Part shown: piece by piece, positions 10,250 to 21,507 of the stretch
How the letters are laid out: each line of letters begins with the position of its first letter
Position numbering within the stretch: position 1 is the first letter of the stretch
From: Niebla homalea
Taxonomy: Eukaryota > Ascomycota > Lecanoromycetes > Lecanorales > Ramalinaceae
Direction: 5' to 3'
Assembly: GCA_019925105.1 (NCBI GenBank)
Contig: JAHGAU010000006.1
Coordinates: 620,001-684,000 of the forward strand
Length of the DNA: 64,000 bases
Made by a program: the position numbers and the translations under genes
The notes under the pieces: model-generated
Databases searched by the model: none
What the model saw: the letters and a program-made list of their open reading frames with translations, nothing else
What the model was told of the DNA's origin: nothing

Positions 10250-13200
10250 TATTTTAACTTTCCCAAGAAAATCCATAATATTATAACCGTATCCTTATAA
10301 GGGCTATTTTTAAGCTTATTAATCTTCCGCTCCTTTATATATTTATATTACCTTAACTTTATATAATACCTTTAAATATTTTTATTAATACTTATACGTT
10401 TAATATATATTTTTTTTATATTATTATCGTTATTAACTTTTTAAGGACTTTTAATAAGCGTTTATTATTATATCCTTATAACTATAGAAAATACTTTCCG
10501 GTTTATATAATTAATATAATTAATTTCCGCTCTTCTTTTTCTTCTTTAATCGGTAATAGGCCTTTTCCGTAAAATCTTTAATAATTTTATTTATCTTTAT
10601 AGCAAAATTAAACTATAATAGTAATCCGGTAAATATTATAAATTTAATAATTACCCGGATATTTCATTTTATAAATAATATTTAATAATAATTATAAGTA
10701 TTAATTTTTATAATAAATTTTAACTTAATTTCTATAAATAAAGAATAAGAAATAAGGACGTATATAGCATCTTATTTCCTTTATCCGTACTTATATCCGG
10801 CGTTTATTTAATTTCCGGTATATATAATAAATAGGAAGTAAGTTAAACCGTTTTTATCCGTTTAAAGTTAAATTATTAATATATTATTACTTTTCTTTAT
10901 AATATTATAATAATAAAAATACTTATTAATAATCTTTTTATCGTTAAGAGCTAAGTAATAATAACTTTAAGGTATAAAGTCTTTATATTTTTATTAATAT
11001 TTAATTTACTTTATTATAACTTATAAAATAATTATTATAGTTTTTATTCTTTAAATCCCCTTAATTTTAATCTTTTTTTTATATTTAACGGGAGTTTATA
11101 CCCGTTTAAATTAACCTCCGGGATATTAATAAAATTAATTTCTTTTTTAATTTATTTTTACTTTATCTTAATAAAAAAAAATTAAAAAATTTTTAATTTA
11201 CTCCTTTTAATTTAAGGCTTATTAAAACTTTAACGGATCCGCTTATTTCCTATTATCGTAATTAAATACATATTTCTCTTTATTTTTATTTAAGTGATTA
11301 TTTAATTTAATAAGATTTCAATCGGTAATATAAAGACTTTAAACTTTAATACCGGGATAAAAGTTACTTTATAGGCCTTATTAATTACTCTTAAATACCG
11401 GTTCTAGACTTTTTATAATATCTGGATAAACTTTTTTTTATATCCCGGAATATTTTTAAATATATATTAAATAGCTATAATGTAAATTATAGCTGGCTTT
11501 ATTATAGCCTAATAAATAATCCGGGCCTTCTATAACGTAATTCCTTATATTAATATAACGAGATAAATAAGGCCTTTTTCTTATAAAGTTATCTTTTTTT
11601 AAACCTTTCTTATATGGTCCTTTTAATTAAGCTTTTTATTTACTTAAAGGTTAAGGATTTTAATATTAATATCCGGCTTTATTATAACTTTATTTAAGTT
11701 TATTATGGCTATTATATTATATAGTTTTAAGCTTTTAGTTATATAGATAAGCTTATATTTATATAACGTGAATTAAGCCCCGTAAGTTTTTACTTATTAA
11801 AAATAAACTTTATAAGCCTATTCTAATTCCAGATAATTTATACGTATAAAGGTATTATAGGTTAAAAAATAAACGTCGTTAATAAAGTTTTTAACTTAAA
11901 CCTTTTATTTTAACTTAATAAGCTTTTCGATTAATAAACCGTTAAAGAATAAAAATAATATAAAAGAAATAAACGATCTTTAAGGAATCCTTATTATAAT
12001 AGGCTTTATTAAGCTTATTTTTTATTTTAAGTTAATCAACGTAACTTAATCGCTTAAGAAACTCTTTATTTATTTAATTAAAAAAAATAATATCCTTTTC
12101 TTTTTAAATTATATAATAACCTTTAATAATTTATTTTATTAAAAATATTTATAATATTTAGAAAAAGAAGGCTTATAATATACTTCTTCCCGTAACCCTA
12201 TATTATATATATACCGTCGATTAATCCTTTAAGGGTTATTTTTATTAATTAACCTTTTTTATTCTTATTTATTAATTAGGGAAAAGTCCGTAATTCTTTA
12301 TATAATTATTAAGGATTTTCGTTATTATTATTTTTAAGGCCTTCCTTAATATATATAGGAATATAATAAGTTTATAAAACTTTATTTTAAAGTAATCCGG
12401 CTTAATAAACTTCTTAAAAATAATCGTTTTTACCTCCTTAAATTTACGTAAATAGTAATTAATATTAAAATATACTTAAAAGAGGTAAATAAAAACTTTT
12501 TTAAATAATAAAATTATTATTATTAAGAATCTATTAAGAATTTTATTCGGTCCCGGGGCTTTATCCTTTTTTAATTTATTAATCGCTTTAATTATTATAT
12601 TTTATATTATTACCTTATTTATTAATATAAAATCGGGATATATAACGTTATTAATATTATTTAAGTTAACTTTTAATAGAGGAAAGAAAAATGCTTTTTT
12701 TAAGGGTTTTAATTTTACCGTTAAAGGTATTAATTAATATATTATCGGGTTTCTTAAGGAACAAGAATTTAAGGATAAACTTTAATTTCCTATTTTATTT
12801 TTTATTATACTTCGTTAACTTTTAAATACTATAAAATAAAACCGTTAAGTTATATATTATAAATTAAAAGTATATTTACTTAATTTTCTTAATAATTTTC
12901 TTTTTTTTTTTTAAGTAATTTTTAATTAATTAAGTATTTTTTAATTCTTATATTTAAAAATTTATTTAATTAATTTTTTCATTTTTATAATTACGGTTAT
13001 ATACCCTTTATTTTAATAAGTTTTAACTTTTTAAGAGGGTTTTATTATCGGGATAGTTTTATTAATTACTTCGCTTAATACCTTTATTACTTATTTTATA
13101 AAGAAATCGATCCGGTCTTTATTATTTAATTAAAAGAAATTTATAAATTATATTATTATCTCTTCCGCTTTTATATAAACCTCTATTTTTTTAATTGTTT

Positions 13201-14005
13201 TTTACGCTTTTTTTACCGGTAATAATAAGGTTATATTAACGGTTTAATCTAAAGTTATTTATATCGGTATATAATCCGAATTATATTTTAAGTCCTTTTA
13301 TAACTTATATATTACGACCGTACCAATAACCTTCTCCGTATTAAAAATTAAATTAATTATCGTTTTAAACTTATAACTCTTTTATGTAATAATTCCTTAT
13401 AATATTAATAATAAAAGGTTAATTTAAGCGGTAATTATTAATAGGTTATTTAATTTAATTTAATTTATCGTACGCTTTTTTTCGTTTTATATATAATAAT
13501 ATAAGTTAAAATCTTTAAATAATATATATTCACTTAAAGTAATTAAGACTTTTTTAAGTAGTAATATTATAAAAGGTCCTTTTTTATTAACCGGCGGCGG
13601 GTTATACGTATTATAAATATTAAAATCGCCCTTTAAATCCTTTTCTTTTATAATATAAAGTATATAAAGGTTTCTATTATAATAAATAATATCTTAATTA
13701 TTTACATTAAGCCGCTTATTTATAAAGAAGTATATTCTGATTATTTTATTCTTTTTAAAGGTTAAATAAAACCCTTTTTTTAAGTTAATAAATAAATATA
13801 TATATAGGTTATATAATAATTCCTATATTATTATAACGTTAATATCCTTAACTTCTTTAAATTTAAATTTAAATATTAATATTATTATTTTAATTCTTTT
13901 ATTATAAACGTTATATTATATTATTTTTAAAAATATTAATATATTATATATTAACCTTTATAAGGACTCTTTCTTTTATATTTATTTAAGTTACGGACTT
14001 TTTAT
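10250..14005 (-). pseudogene. LINE D1 ORF2 (endonuclease and reverse transcriptase), RIP-degraded
   Basis: The minus-strand frame begins near 14000 with a T.INI..R-like start of an apurinic-type endonuclease. The reverse transcriptase F-[VI]-D-D box reads FINDV near 11876-11890, so one of the two catalytic aspartates is changed to asparagine. Downstream of RT there is a long C-terminal region in which a cysteine-containing segment (PGSRQICNIC-like in D2) is visible. I cannot assign it to RNase H with confidence. This enzyme would have nicked the target and copied the RNA. Confidence 0.75.
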
Positions 14006-14009
14006 TAAA

Positions 14010-15833
14010 GTTAAGCGTTTTTTATTTTAATACTTTCCCGGTTATTATTAAAGATATAAAACGGCCGGTTTTTAAAATTAAGATTATAAAGAGCTTTTTC
14101 TTCTTTATTATTATTTGCCTTTTATTATTTAATTAATTAAGTTTACGTTTTAAAATTACCTTTAATTAACCTATTAAATTAATTTTATATACGTTATATC
14201 GTTGGATTTTTACGGTTATCCGGGTTTTTTTACGTTTAGTTTCCTTAATTTTTATTATATACTTAAAATCTTATATTAAATATTTTTCCTTATTATACGT
14301 AGTATATTTAAATATATCCTTTATAAGCTTTTTAATTATTAATTTTATATATTTATAAATATTATAGCTTTTAACGTAAACCGTATATTTTATAATATTA
14401 AAGCATTTTATAATAATATATTTATAACCTTAATACTTAAAATATTAATAAATATTAACCGCTTTATTTTATAATTAAGTTATTTTAAGAAATCTTTTTT
14501 TAATAATTTTTTTATTTAAAACGTTATTATATATTTTCATTAACGTTATACTTAATATAACGGTAAAGTATTTCTTTATATATCTTAAGGAATTAAGTTT
14601 TTATATTACCGGCGGAAGCCTATAATTAATAATCTTAAGTTTTAAATAAAAAATTATATTTTTCTTTTTTATATTTTTTAATATAATTTTTCTTTTAACT
14701 TTTTTAAAACGTAATAAGTATATTTTATTTATTATAATGGTAAATAATTACCTAAAAATTCTAACCGATTTATACTTTCTTTTATTAATTTAAGCCTTAA
14801 ATTTCTTTAAGCTTTTTTTCATTTTTAAAGACGTTATATTAAGGAAGATATTTTTATTTTATAGTTTATATACCGTAATAATCTATTCTATTAACGGTTC
14901 CGTTATTACTTTAAAAACCCTTATTAATTATAACGGGTTTACTTTTACCGTCGCGTTCCTTTCTTTATTATTAAATAAATAGACCGTTATTATTTTCGCC
15001 TTCCTTAACGCGGCCGCCTTCTTTTCCGTTATCCTTTTATTCTCTACCGCGGGTACCCTTTTTATTACTTTTATTACTTAATTTTTTTTCGTTTAAAAGG
15101 CCGTTACCTTTATACTTTTACTTTATATACTTAACTTTAAACCACCGTCTTTACCTTTTATTAACGCTTTTATTACCGCCCCTTAAAAGCCTTATAGCTA
15201 TTTTATTTCCCTTAGTTTTACTTTTATTTTTACGTAAAAGTCTTTTATACTTTTTAACCCAATCCGTAATATCGGTTAAATTTTTAATATAATATCCTTT
15301 TATTTTATTATAAAAAGTTTTTTTAAGGCTTTTACCGTTTCATTTACCGCCCTTTTACCCTTACTTATTAAGCAATATATTATTTCCGTTTTTTACTTTT
15401 AGTCTTTTAAGGTTTTATCCTTTTTATTAACTTTATTTCCTTTTTATATACCCTTAATAGTACTTTTACCGCGGTCTTTTTGCCCTTTCCTTCCGCCTGT
15501 ACCTTTCGCCGTTAATACCGTACCGGCCTTTTTACCCCCCTATTTACTTATTATTTCCATATTATTATTATGTATTTTATACGCTTTAATATACGTATTT
15601 TATTAACCTTAATTCTTTTACTTACTTTAAACGTTATCCGGCTTATTATTATTATATTATTTATACGTATCGTTATTATTTTTATTAATATAGGCTATTT
15701 ACCCGTTTATTACCTTATTCTTAATTATTACGTTACTTCTACTTATTATACTTAATATACTTCTTTTACTGTCGCTAGAGCTATACGTGTGCGCATCGTT
15801 TTGGACCTCTGGGGTCCCTTTATTCGTCGCCAT
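14010..15833 (-). pseudogene. LINE D1 ORF1 (nucleic-acid-binding protein), RIP-degraded
   Basis: The frame starts at the ATG complementary to 15831-15833 with MATNKGTPEVQN-like codons, shared with D2, D3, D4 and D6. The first ~65 bases keep CA/TG dinucleotides. Towards its 3' end, family comparison places two CCHC zinc knuckles (clearest in D5 at about 18905-19025). In Tad1- and I-type LINEs ORF1 packages the element RNA. Antisense open stretches here, including a 61-codon one at 15570-15755 plus, are by-products of RIP removing codons. Confidence 0.75.
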
Positions 15834-15850
15834 CTCTCTCTTAATAATTT

Positions 15851-16420
15851 ATTTTATTAATTTCTTTATTTAATAAATTAAAGATTTTATAAAAAATAAA
15901 CCTTAAATAAAAAATTACCTTTTTTCTCTTAATAAAAAAGTATTTAAGATAAAGTATAAATTATCTTTTTAAGTTAATAAATTACGTTTAATATTTACCC
16001 TTAAATTTATTTTAATATAACTTAAGCTTTTCCGGATAAAAGGATTTATTTTTATAGAATAAAATAAAAGCTATTAATAGTACGCCGTTAATATAAAGCT
16101 TAATAATAAGGTTAATACGGAGGAGAATCCCGGAACATAAACTTTTATATTATACGTTAACGCGGTTAAATATATATTCTTAATAAATACGATTTTTAGT
16201 TTTAAACCGGTTAACTTTAAATTATAATTCCAGAAATTAAGCTTATTAAACTATAATATTATAATAACGCTTTACCGTTTTAATTTATTTAACTATAATA
16301 GGGGGGTTCTTAATTAAAAAATAAATATTGTTTTTTTATTTTAAGGTTTATTAAGTTAATTAAGTATCTATTATAACGGTAATATTAAGCCTTCTCCTTA
16401 ATAAAGAAGAAAAATTAAAA
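15851..16420 (-). pseudogene. A3 gag, 5' part, and primer-binding region
   Basis: Family A gag sequence on the minus strand, running from the 5' LTR boundary at 16420 to the LINE D1 insertion. Immediately inside the LTR the minus strand reads TTTTAATTTTTCTTC, the same position and nearly the same sequence as in A1, A2 and B (TTTTAATTCTTCTTCC). This is the probable primer-binding site. No intact frame remains. Confidence 0.75.
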
Positions 16421-16753
16421 TATTAAATTAACTCCGTTAACGGTACGTTAACGGGATTAATAAAAGTAAATATAGAAGACGTAATATTACGGTCTAAATA
16501 CTTAAATACCACTTTAATAAGTAAATTAATAATAAGATTATGTCTTAAGGAACTTAGAAAGAACTAAGGTATAACCTTTACTTAAGGTAAAAATAATAAC
16601 TACCCCGTTTTACGCCTGTTAAGCTACGGTTCATGGATGATGCATATTAAGGCCGTTACCAAGGCCCTTTATTAGGGTTTAACGGCCTACCTTGGCGCAG
16701 CAGTATAACGTATTACTGTAGCGCCGGCGCAGAGGTGGCGCTAACTGCTAACA
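16421..16753 (-). repeat. A3 5' LTR (333 bp)
   Basis: Same length as the A3 3' LTR. It begins TATTAAATTAACTCCG (from TGTTAGACTGACTCCG) and ends GCGCTAACTGCTAACA. Its last ~130 bases (about 16620-16753) keep CA/TG, whereas in the 3' LTR the first part is spared. The two LTRs are therefore mutated in complementary parts. Confidence 0.93.
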
Positions 16754-17698
16754 ATAGTTTATGATTTTTAATATTAAAAATATTATATTTATAGTATAAC
16801 TTTAAATAGATTAAATTATTAATATTGAATTAAATAAACTTATAATTCTAATTATACCGGAATTTAACTATTATTTATATAAATTTTAATATATTTTAAG
16901 CCTTTCTGCAGTTTTATAGTTAAAGTATATTATATTGAAAAATTAAAGAAATTATTAAAAGGTTTAAAGGATTATAACTATTTATATTATAATAAGTTTT
17001 ATTTAAAGTAAATTTAACTAACGTAAACTTTAAATTATTTAAGATACCTTAAATATATAAAATAATATTTATTTAATTATAATCCGGATATATAATTATG
17101 AAATAACAAAATATAATTTCGATTATTTAATTAATCCGTTTTAATTATTTATTAATTTAAGGACAATATACGTTAAACGTAAGAATATAAGTGTTTATTT
17201 CTTTAAATATAGATTTTTAAAATATAAAAATAAATTTACGATCTTTATTTAATATAATATTAAAAAGAATTCCTTATTTTTATTTTATTAATTTAATTAA
17301 TAATAATTTTACTTAATTATTAATTTTAAATTTAATATTACCGGGGAATAAGAATACCCGTTTAAAGAACTTATTAGTAATAATAAGGAATATATCGTAA
17401 TTATATTAATCTAATAAAGCGATAATAAAATTTATATAAACTATAGAAAAAATAATTAACGGGCTTAAAATTAATTAAAGTAATTTATAAAAAATATATA
17501 TTTCTTAATTTAATTTAGGTTATACTTAAGGTAATACGTAATATATTTCCGTAACTATTTACTTAACCTAAGTAAATATACCGAGTTCATTAATTTATCG
17601 TAAAATCGGTTAAAGCTATTATATAATAAATTATTATATACTTATTAAAAGATTACTTTTTAAGTTTATTAAGTATATATAATCGTAATAGATAGTTA
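16754..17698 (-). pseudogene. Family C pol, integrase core, copy C2 part 2
   Basis: The minus strand continues C2 upstream of the A3 insertion. Allowing RIP stops, it reads an integrase core with VTD.FSKR.FLIPG near 17330-17400, then IKLI, then NIIL-N-K-D-R-KF at about 17232-17262. The latter is the second catalytic-aspartate region (S-D-R-D-R-x-F in intact relatives), with the first D now N. The segment 16759-17190 is the inverted counterpart of bases 1-430. Upstream (17400-17698) resembles the integrase N-terminal, zinc-binding part only weakly. RT and RNase H are not seen between here and the 5' LTR, so C2 is internally deleted. Confidence 0.7.
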
Positions 17699-17699
17699 A

Positions 17700-17905
17700 C
17701 AGATTCTAAGTTATGGATAAAACCGTCCTTTAATGTGAAGCGCAATTTGGTTTTCGTATCCTATGGATTCAACTCCTCCTCGGTTGCCAAGTCTTTCTGC
17801 AATCTCGTCTGGTAGCAATAGTGGTCTTACGGTAGTGAGTTTCTGAGGAATCTAACCGTATCGACGTAATTTAGACCTGCCTGATTTCGTTAAGGTCAAT
17901 AACAA
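17700..17905 (-). pseudogene. Un-RIPed island with a 46-codon open frame, unidentified
   Basis: About 200 bases of balanced composition with ordinary CA and TG content, sharply bounded by RIP-mutated DNA on both sides. On the minus strand an open frame of 46 codons runs from just after a TAG (17852-17854) to a TAA (17711-17713). It contains PLLLPDEIAERLGNR and ESIGYENQIALHIKGRFYP. The plus strand also has a 30-odd codon open stretch (about 17710-17815). I do not recognise either product. Because RIP spares single-copy DNA, the island is probably a single-copy fragment captured inside family C copy C2 where its gag-pol was deleted, perhaps the last exon of a host gene (inference). Confidence 0.4.
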
Positions 17906-18459
17906 TTTATATAATAATTATAACGATAATAGGGCGTCTTCGAAGTATAATAAATCACGTTAAAGTATTAAAGGATCTGAAATTTAGCTTTTAAAAATTA
18001 AATTAAGAAAAGAGGTAATAAGTTTTATAGCTTTAGAAAATTTTAATTAAAGTAATTTACTTATAATAAATATAGTTCTTCAGTTTTTTAATCGTTAATT
18101 ATTCTCGATTATTTAAGCGACTTCTTCTGAAGTTAAGTATTAAATTTACCGCGGTTATTAAGTTACCGGATTTTAATAAGGCGTATAATTAATATATTAA
18201 AATAATAATATTAAAATCCGGTAATACTTAAAAAGTTTATAATAAATATATCTTCTTTATAATACCGTTTTTAATCTTTCTTTAAAGGTATTTAAAAGCG
18301 AATTAAAAACGGTATTTTAAAAGATATAAGGTTAATACCTTTAATACCATTATAAAGGAAATATCCGTTATAATTAATAAATTAATACTTTAATTTATAT
18401 TAACGGATCTTACGATATACGTTAATATAATATTAAAGTAAGTAACTATTATTACTATT
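17906..18459 (-). other. Family C internal DNA next to the 5' LTR, with two stem-loops
   Basis: RIP-mutated sequence between the island and the C2 5' LTR, with no recognised protein. It holds two inverted repeats. Arms 18162-18178 and 18209-18225 (GTTACCGGATTTTAATA and complement, 16 of 17) enclose a 30-base loop. Arms 18261-18275 and 18302-18316 (AATACCGTTTTTAAT, a perfect 15-bp stem) enclose a 26-base loop. Confidence 0.5.
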
Positions 18460-18615
18460 TATTAATATATAGGTTAAAAAGTATAATAATATATAAATAA
18501 TAATTCTACCTAAATATAAATGGGATCCTAAGGATCATCTGTCCTCTACGTATAAAGAGTATCCTACACCTATGAATGCTCCCGCGTATCCCCCATGCTA
18601 TGTATGCACATAACA
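18460..18615 (-). repeat. Family C 5' LTR of copy C2 (156 bp)
   Basis: The reverse-complement LTR runs from TATTAATATATAGG (from TGTTGGTATAGGG) to TGCACATAACA at 18615. On the minus strand it is therefore TGTTATGTGCA...CAACA. The right two thirds (about 18505-18615) are little mutated and nearly identical to 1225-1330. It directly abuts a remnant of the small inverted-repeat element. Confidence 0.75.
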
Positions 18616-18650
18616 CTACTCGATCTAAGCAGGTCGCAGATTTGCTGATG
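18616..18650 (-). mobile_element. Terminal inverted repeat remnant of the small TIR element
   Basis: The sequence CTACTCGATCTAAGCAGG followed by TCGCAGATTTGCTGATG matches, in reverse complement, the left end of the element at 51029-51570 (CATTAGCAAATCTGCGACC then TGCTCGGAGCGAGTG). The rest of the copy is not next to it, so family C probably inserted within it and the remainder lies left of the window (inference). It is not RIP-mutated. Confidence 0.7.
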
Positions 18651-19291
18651 AATACGGTTCTTAAACGTAAAAAAGAAGTTTATTTTAAGACGTATAGAAA
18701 AAGAGAATACGGTTCTTTACCCCGGATTAAAGATTATTAACTTTAAGCTCTTTTTTATAGTAAAAAGGCTAGATGCTTTTAATTATACAAAACGATACTT
18801 TATGATTATTTTAAACGTAACGTTAATAAAGATATATAATAACGTTCTTAATAAAGGGGTAATTAAAGATAACTCCCTTAAATTAATAAGACCTTAAGAT
18901 AAAATGGTAAATATTTATTAATACTTCAAATATTAAGGATATAAATATATTATTATAAGGTATTTCAACGGTATTAAATATATAATATACGCCGGAAAAT
19001 ATAATACTTATAAATACGTAAGCTTAATAATAAAAAGCTTAATAAAGAACGTATTTAAATATATAATATAAAATAGACATAATTACTTAAGATAGGACTT
19101 ATAATACTTAATAAAAGTTAAAAAGATTAAGCATAAAGAAATTAAAATAATAACTAAAATTTAATATTATAAATTATATAAATCTGGACCGATAAAGTAA
19201 TTAAAGGCCGTCCTTAAACGTAAATAAAGTTAATCCGATAAAAAAGGGTAAAAGGCGGTAACGGATAACACGAAAAAGGAAACTTATTATA
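18651..19291 (+). pseudogene. LINE fragment D5, ORF1 3' part with zinc knuckles
   Basis: Collinear with D2 22640-23270 and, at its start, with D6 54310-54392. Two CCHC knuckles can be read at about 18905-19025 once C-to-T changes are allowed: CQYFKCQGY.Y....C followed by C..C.GKHNT..C. This is the ORF1 arrangement of Tad1/I-like LINEs. The fragment is cut by element A2 at 19292 and resumes at 46324. Bases 19287-19291 (TTATA) are the left target duplication of A2. Its sequence differs from D1-D4 enough to suggest an older or separate subfamily. Confidence 0.75.
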
Positions 19292-19637
19292 TATTAGCAG
19301 CTAGCGCCATCTCTGCGCCGGCGTTATAATAGTACGCTATATTACTGCGCCAAGGTAGGCTATTAGGCCTTAACAAAGGGCTTTGGCAAAGGGCCTTAAT
19401 AACGGCCTTGGTATATGTTATTTATAAGCCGTAGTTTAACAGGCGTAAAGCGGGGTAATTATTACCTTTATCTTAAGTAAAGGTTATACCTTAATTCTTT
19501 TTAAGTTTTTTAAGAATTAATCTTATTATTAATTTACTTATTAAAATAATACTTAAGTATTTAAACCGTAACGTTACGTCTTTTATATTTATTTTTATTA
19601 ATCCCGCCGGCATACTATTAATAAAGTTAATTTAATA
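19292..19637 (+). repeat. A2 5' LTR (346 bp)
   Basis: It begins TATTAGCAGCTAGCGCC (from TGTTAGCAG...) with its first ~130 bases little mutated. It ends GTTAATTTAATA (from GTCAGTCTAACA). The next bases, TTTTAATTCTTCTTCC, are the probable primer-binding site at 19638-19653. Confidence 0.9.
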
Positions 19638-21464
19638 TTTTAATTCTTCTTCCTTATTAAGGAAAAAGCCCGATATTACCGTTATAATAAATACTCGATT
19701 AACTTAATAAACCTTAAAATAAAAAAACGATATTTACCTTTTAATTAAGAACCTTTTTATTATAATTAAGTAAATTAAAGCGGCGGAATATTATTATAAT
19801 ATTACGGCTTAATAAATTTAACTTTTAAAACTATAGTTTAAAGTTAACCGGCTTAAGGCTGAAAATTATACTTATTAAGAATATATATTTAACCGTATTA
19901 ATATATAATATAAAGGTTTATACTTTAAAACTTTCTTTTACGTTAACCTTATTATTAAGCTTTATATTAATAGCGTACCGTTAATGGCTTTTATTTTACC
20001 CCGTGAAAGTAAATTTTTTCATCCGGAAAAACTTAAATTATATTAAAATAAGTTTAAAAATAAATATCAGACGTAATTTATTAACTTAAAAAGATAATTT
20101 ATATTGTATCCTAAGTACTTCTTTATTAAAAGAAAAAAAAATTATTTAAGGTTTATTTTTTATAAAATCTTTAATTTACCGGATAAAAAAATTAATAGAA
20201 TAAGTTATTAAGAGTTTAAGGATAAACTTTTAAATTTAATAATTAATCTAGAAAACCGCCGGTTTACTTATTATAAGCGGTTTAAAAATATTAAATAATA
20301 TTTTAATTAAAAAATAATATAATTTTATAATACTTTAAAAACTATAAAAAAAGATTTATTATTATTATTAAATAAATTTTATACTTATATATTCTTTATA
20401 AAGCTTTTATTAAAGCTTAAAATTAAAATCCTTATAATTAACAAAGTATTAAAAACCCGGGACGATATTATAACGGTAACGATTATATAAAAAAATAACT
20501 TAAAGCGTATTATTAATAATAATTAAAAAGCCAATAAGGGTAAATCCTTTAAAAATAAGGTATTTAAATTTAATTCCGATAACTTAAAGCCGGCGTATAC
20601 CTTTATTAAAACTAATTCTTACGGTTAAAAGCGTAAGGTTATATCTGAAAATTCCGATATTACCCTTAAAGTAAATAAAAACGTTAAGTATTATATATAC
20701 CAGGGAAAGGGCTATTATATATTTAATTGCCCTATTATCTTATAAAATAAAGTCTTAATAATAAGTATAAAATCTTATAAAAAGGATAATATATTAAAAA
20801 ACGATAAAGCTTTAATAGTGCTTTAAGGTTAAAGTTAATAAAAAGATAATTAAAGGTATACTTAGCTTTTATTATTAAGGGCTAAATAAGTTTTTAGGAT
20901 AATCCTTAATTATTAAATATATTAATTAATATTAAAGCTTAAGTAAATTTAATTTTATAAATATATATAATTTAATAAGACTTATAATTAACCCCCGCCG
21001 TTTTACCGTAAATGGCTTTTCTTAATAATAAATAAATTTTTTATTATAATATTTATTAATTATAATATTATTTAATTAATAGTTAAAAGCAATAAAAACA
21101 ATATAAAATATTCTTTTATATTATTAATTAAGAAGGTCTAAATATATTCCTTAATTTATTAACTTTATATATTTTATAATAATAATCGATTTAACGGCGG
21201 ATAAATAATACTTTAAGGTTAATTCTTATAAGTTATAGATTAATAACGTCTATAATTTCAGTTAAAGTTTAACGGAAATTAATAAAGTCTTTATAGTCGT
21301 TTACGTAAACGTAATAATAAAGCACTTAAAAGTATTATAAATCCTTTAAGGTAATTTAATATATATAAATATAATAAAAGACTTTATTAACCGGAGTATC
21401 TTAAGGGAATTAAGTAAGTATATAAATATTTTTTCCAATAATATAATTAATACTTTATTTAAAT
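19638..21464 (+). pseudogene. A2 gag and start of pol
   Basis: This degraded gag region encodes the capsid/nucleocapsid that packages element RNA. A CX2CX4HX4C zinc knuckle is at 20689-20730, reading Y Y I Y Q G K G Y Y I F N C P. Three of the four ligands are RIP-changed from Cys/His to Tyr, and the last Cys survives. Upstream, charged helical-looking sequence at about 20030-20480 matches A1 56500-56960. The downstream part to 21464 would hold protease and the pol start; I cannot point to a D[ST]G motif. The gene is broken at 21464 by LINE D2 and resumes at 34983. Bases 21452-21464 are the left LINE target duplication (ACTTTATTTAAAT). Confidence 0.75.
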
Positions 21465-21507
21465 GATTTTAGAAATTAATCGTTAAATGATTTTTAATTA
21501 AACGGTG

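Larger units (their letters stand above)
10034..15837 (-). mobile_element. LINE D1: full-length Tad1-like non-LTR retrotransposon
   Basis: A 5.8-kb LINE in minus orientation, inserted in A3 gag with the 13-bp duplication CTCTTAATAATTT at 10021-10033 and 15838-15850. Its 3' end is a GATT/ATCA tetranucleotide tail (10034-10055) instead of poly(A). Its 5' end starts only a few bases before the ORF1 ATG (complement of 15831-15833). ORF1 and ORF2 are both present but riddled with RIP stops. The length matches D2, D3 and D4 once nested insertions are removed, so this copy is structurally full-length. Such elements move by target-primed reverse transcription; this copy is dead. Confidence 0.9.
1969..16753 (-). 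mobile_element. Element A3: family A Ty3/Gypsy chromovirus, minus orientation, with two nested insertions
   Basis: Family A retrotransposon bounded by 333-bp LTRs at 1969-2301 and 16421-16753, with target-site duplication ATAGT at 1964-1968 and 16754-16758. The ends are TGTTAGACTGAC and GCTAACA on the plus strand. Coding order on the minus strand is gag, then pol with RT, RNase H, integrase and chromodomain, then a 2-kb 3' region with an antisense frame. Two later insertions lie inside: the TRIM-like element 8410-9781 and LINE D1 10034-15837. Subtracting them and their target duplications leaves about 7.6 kb, the size of uninterrupted copy A1. It is inserted in family C copy C2. All coding regions are destroyed by RIP. 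Confidence 0.93.

Noticed and set aside
15570..15755. Plus-strand 61-codon frame
   Set aside because: Antisense to LINE D1 ORF1 and composed of I/L/V/Y repeats typical of AT-rich DNA.
17700..17905. rRNA or tRNA fragment
   Set aside because: Balanced composition suggested an RNA gene, but no tRNA boxes or conserved rRNA blocks are visible, and both strands carry short open frames instead.
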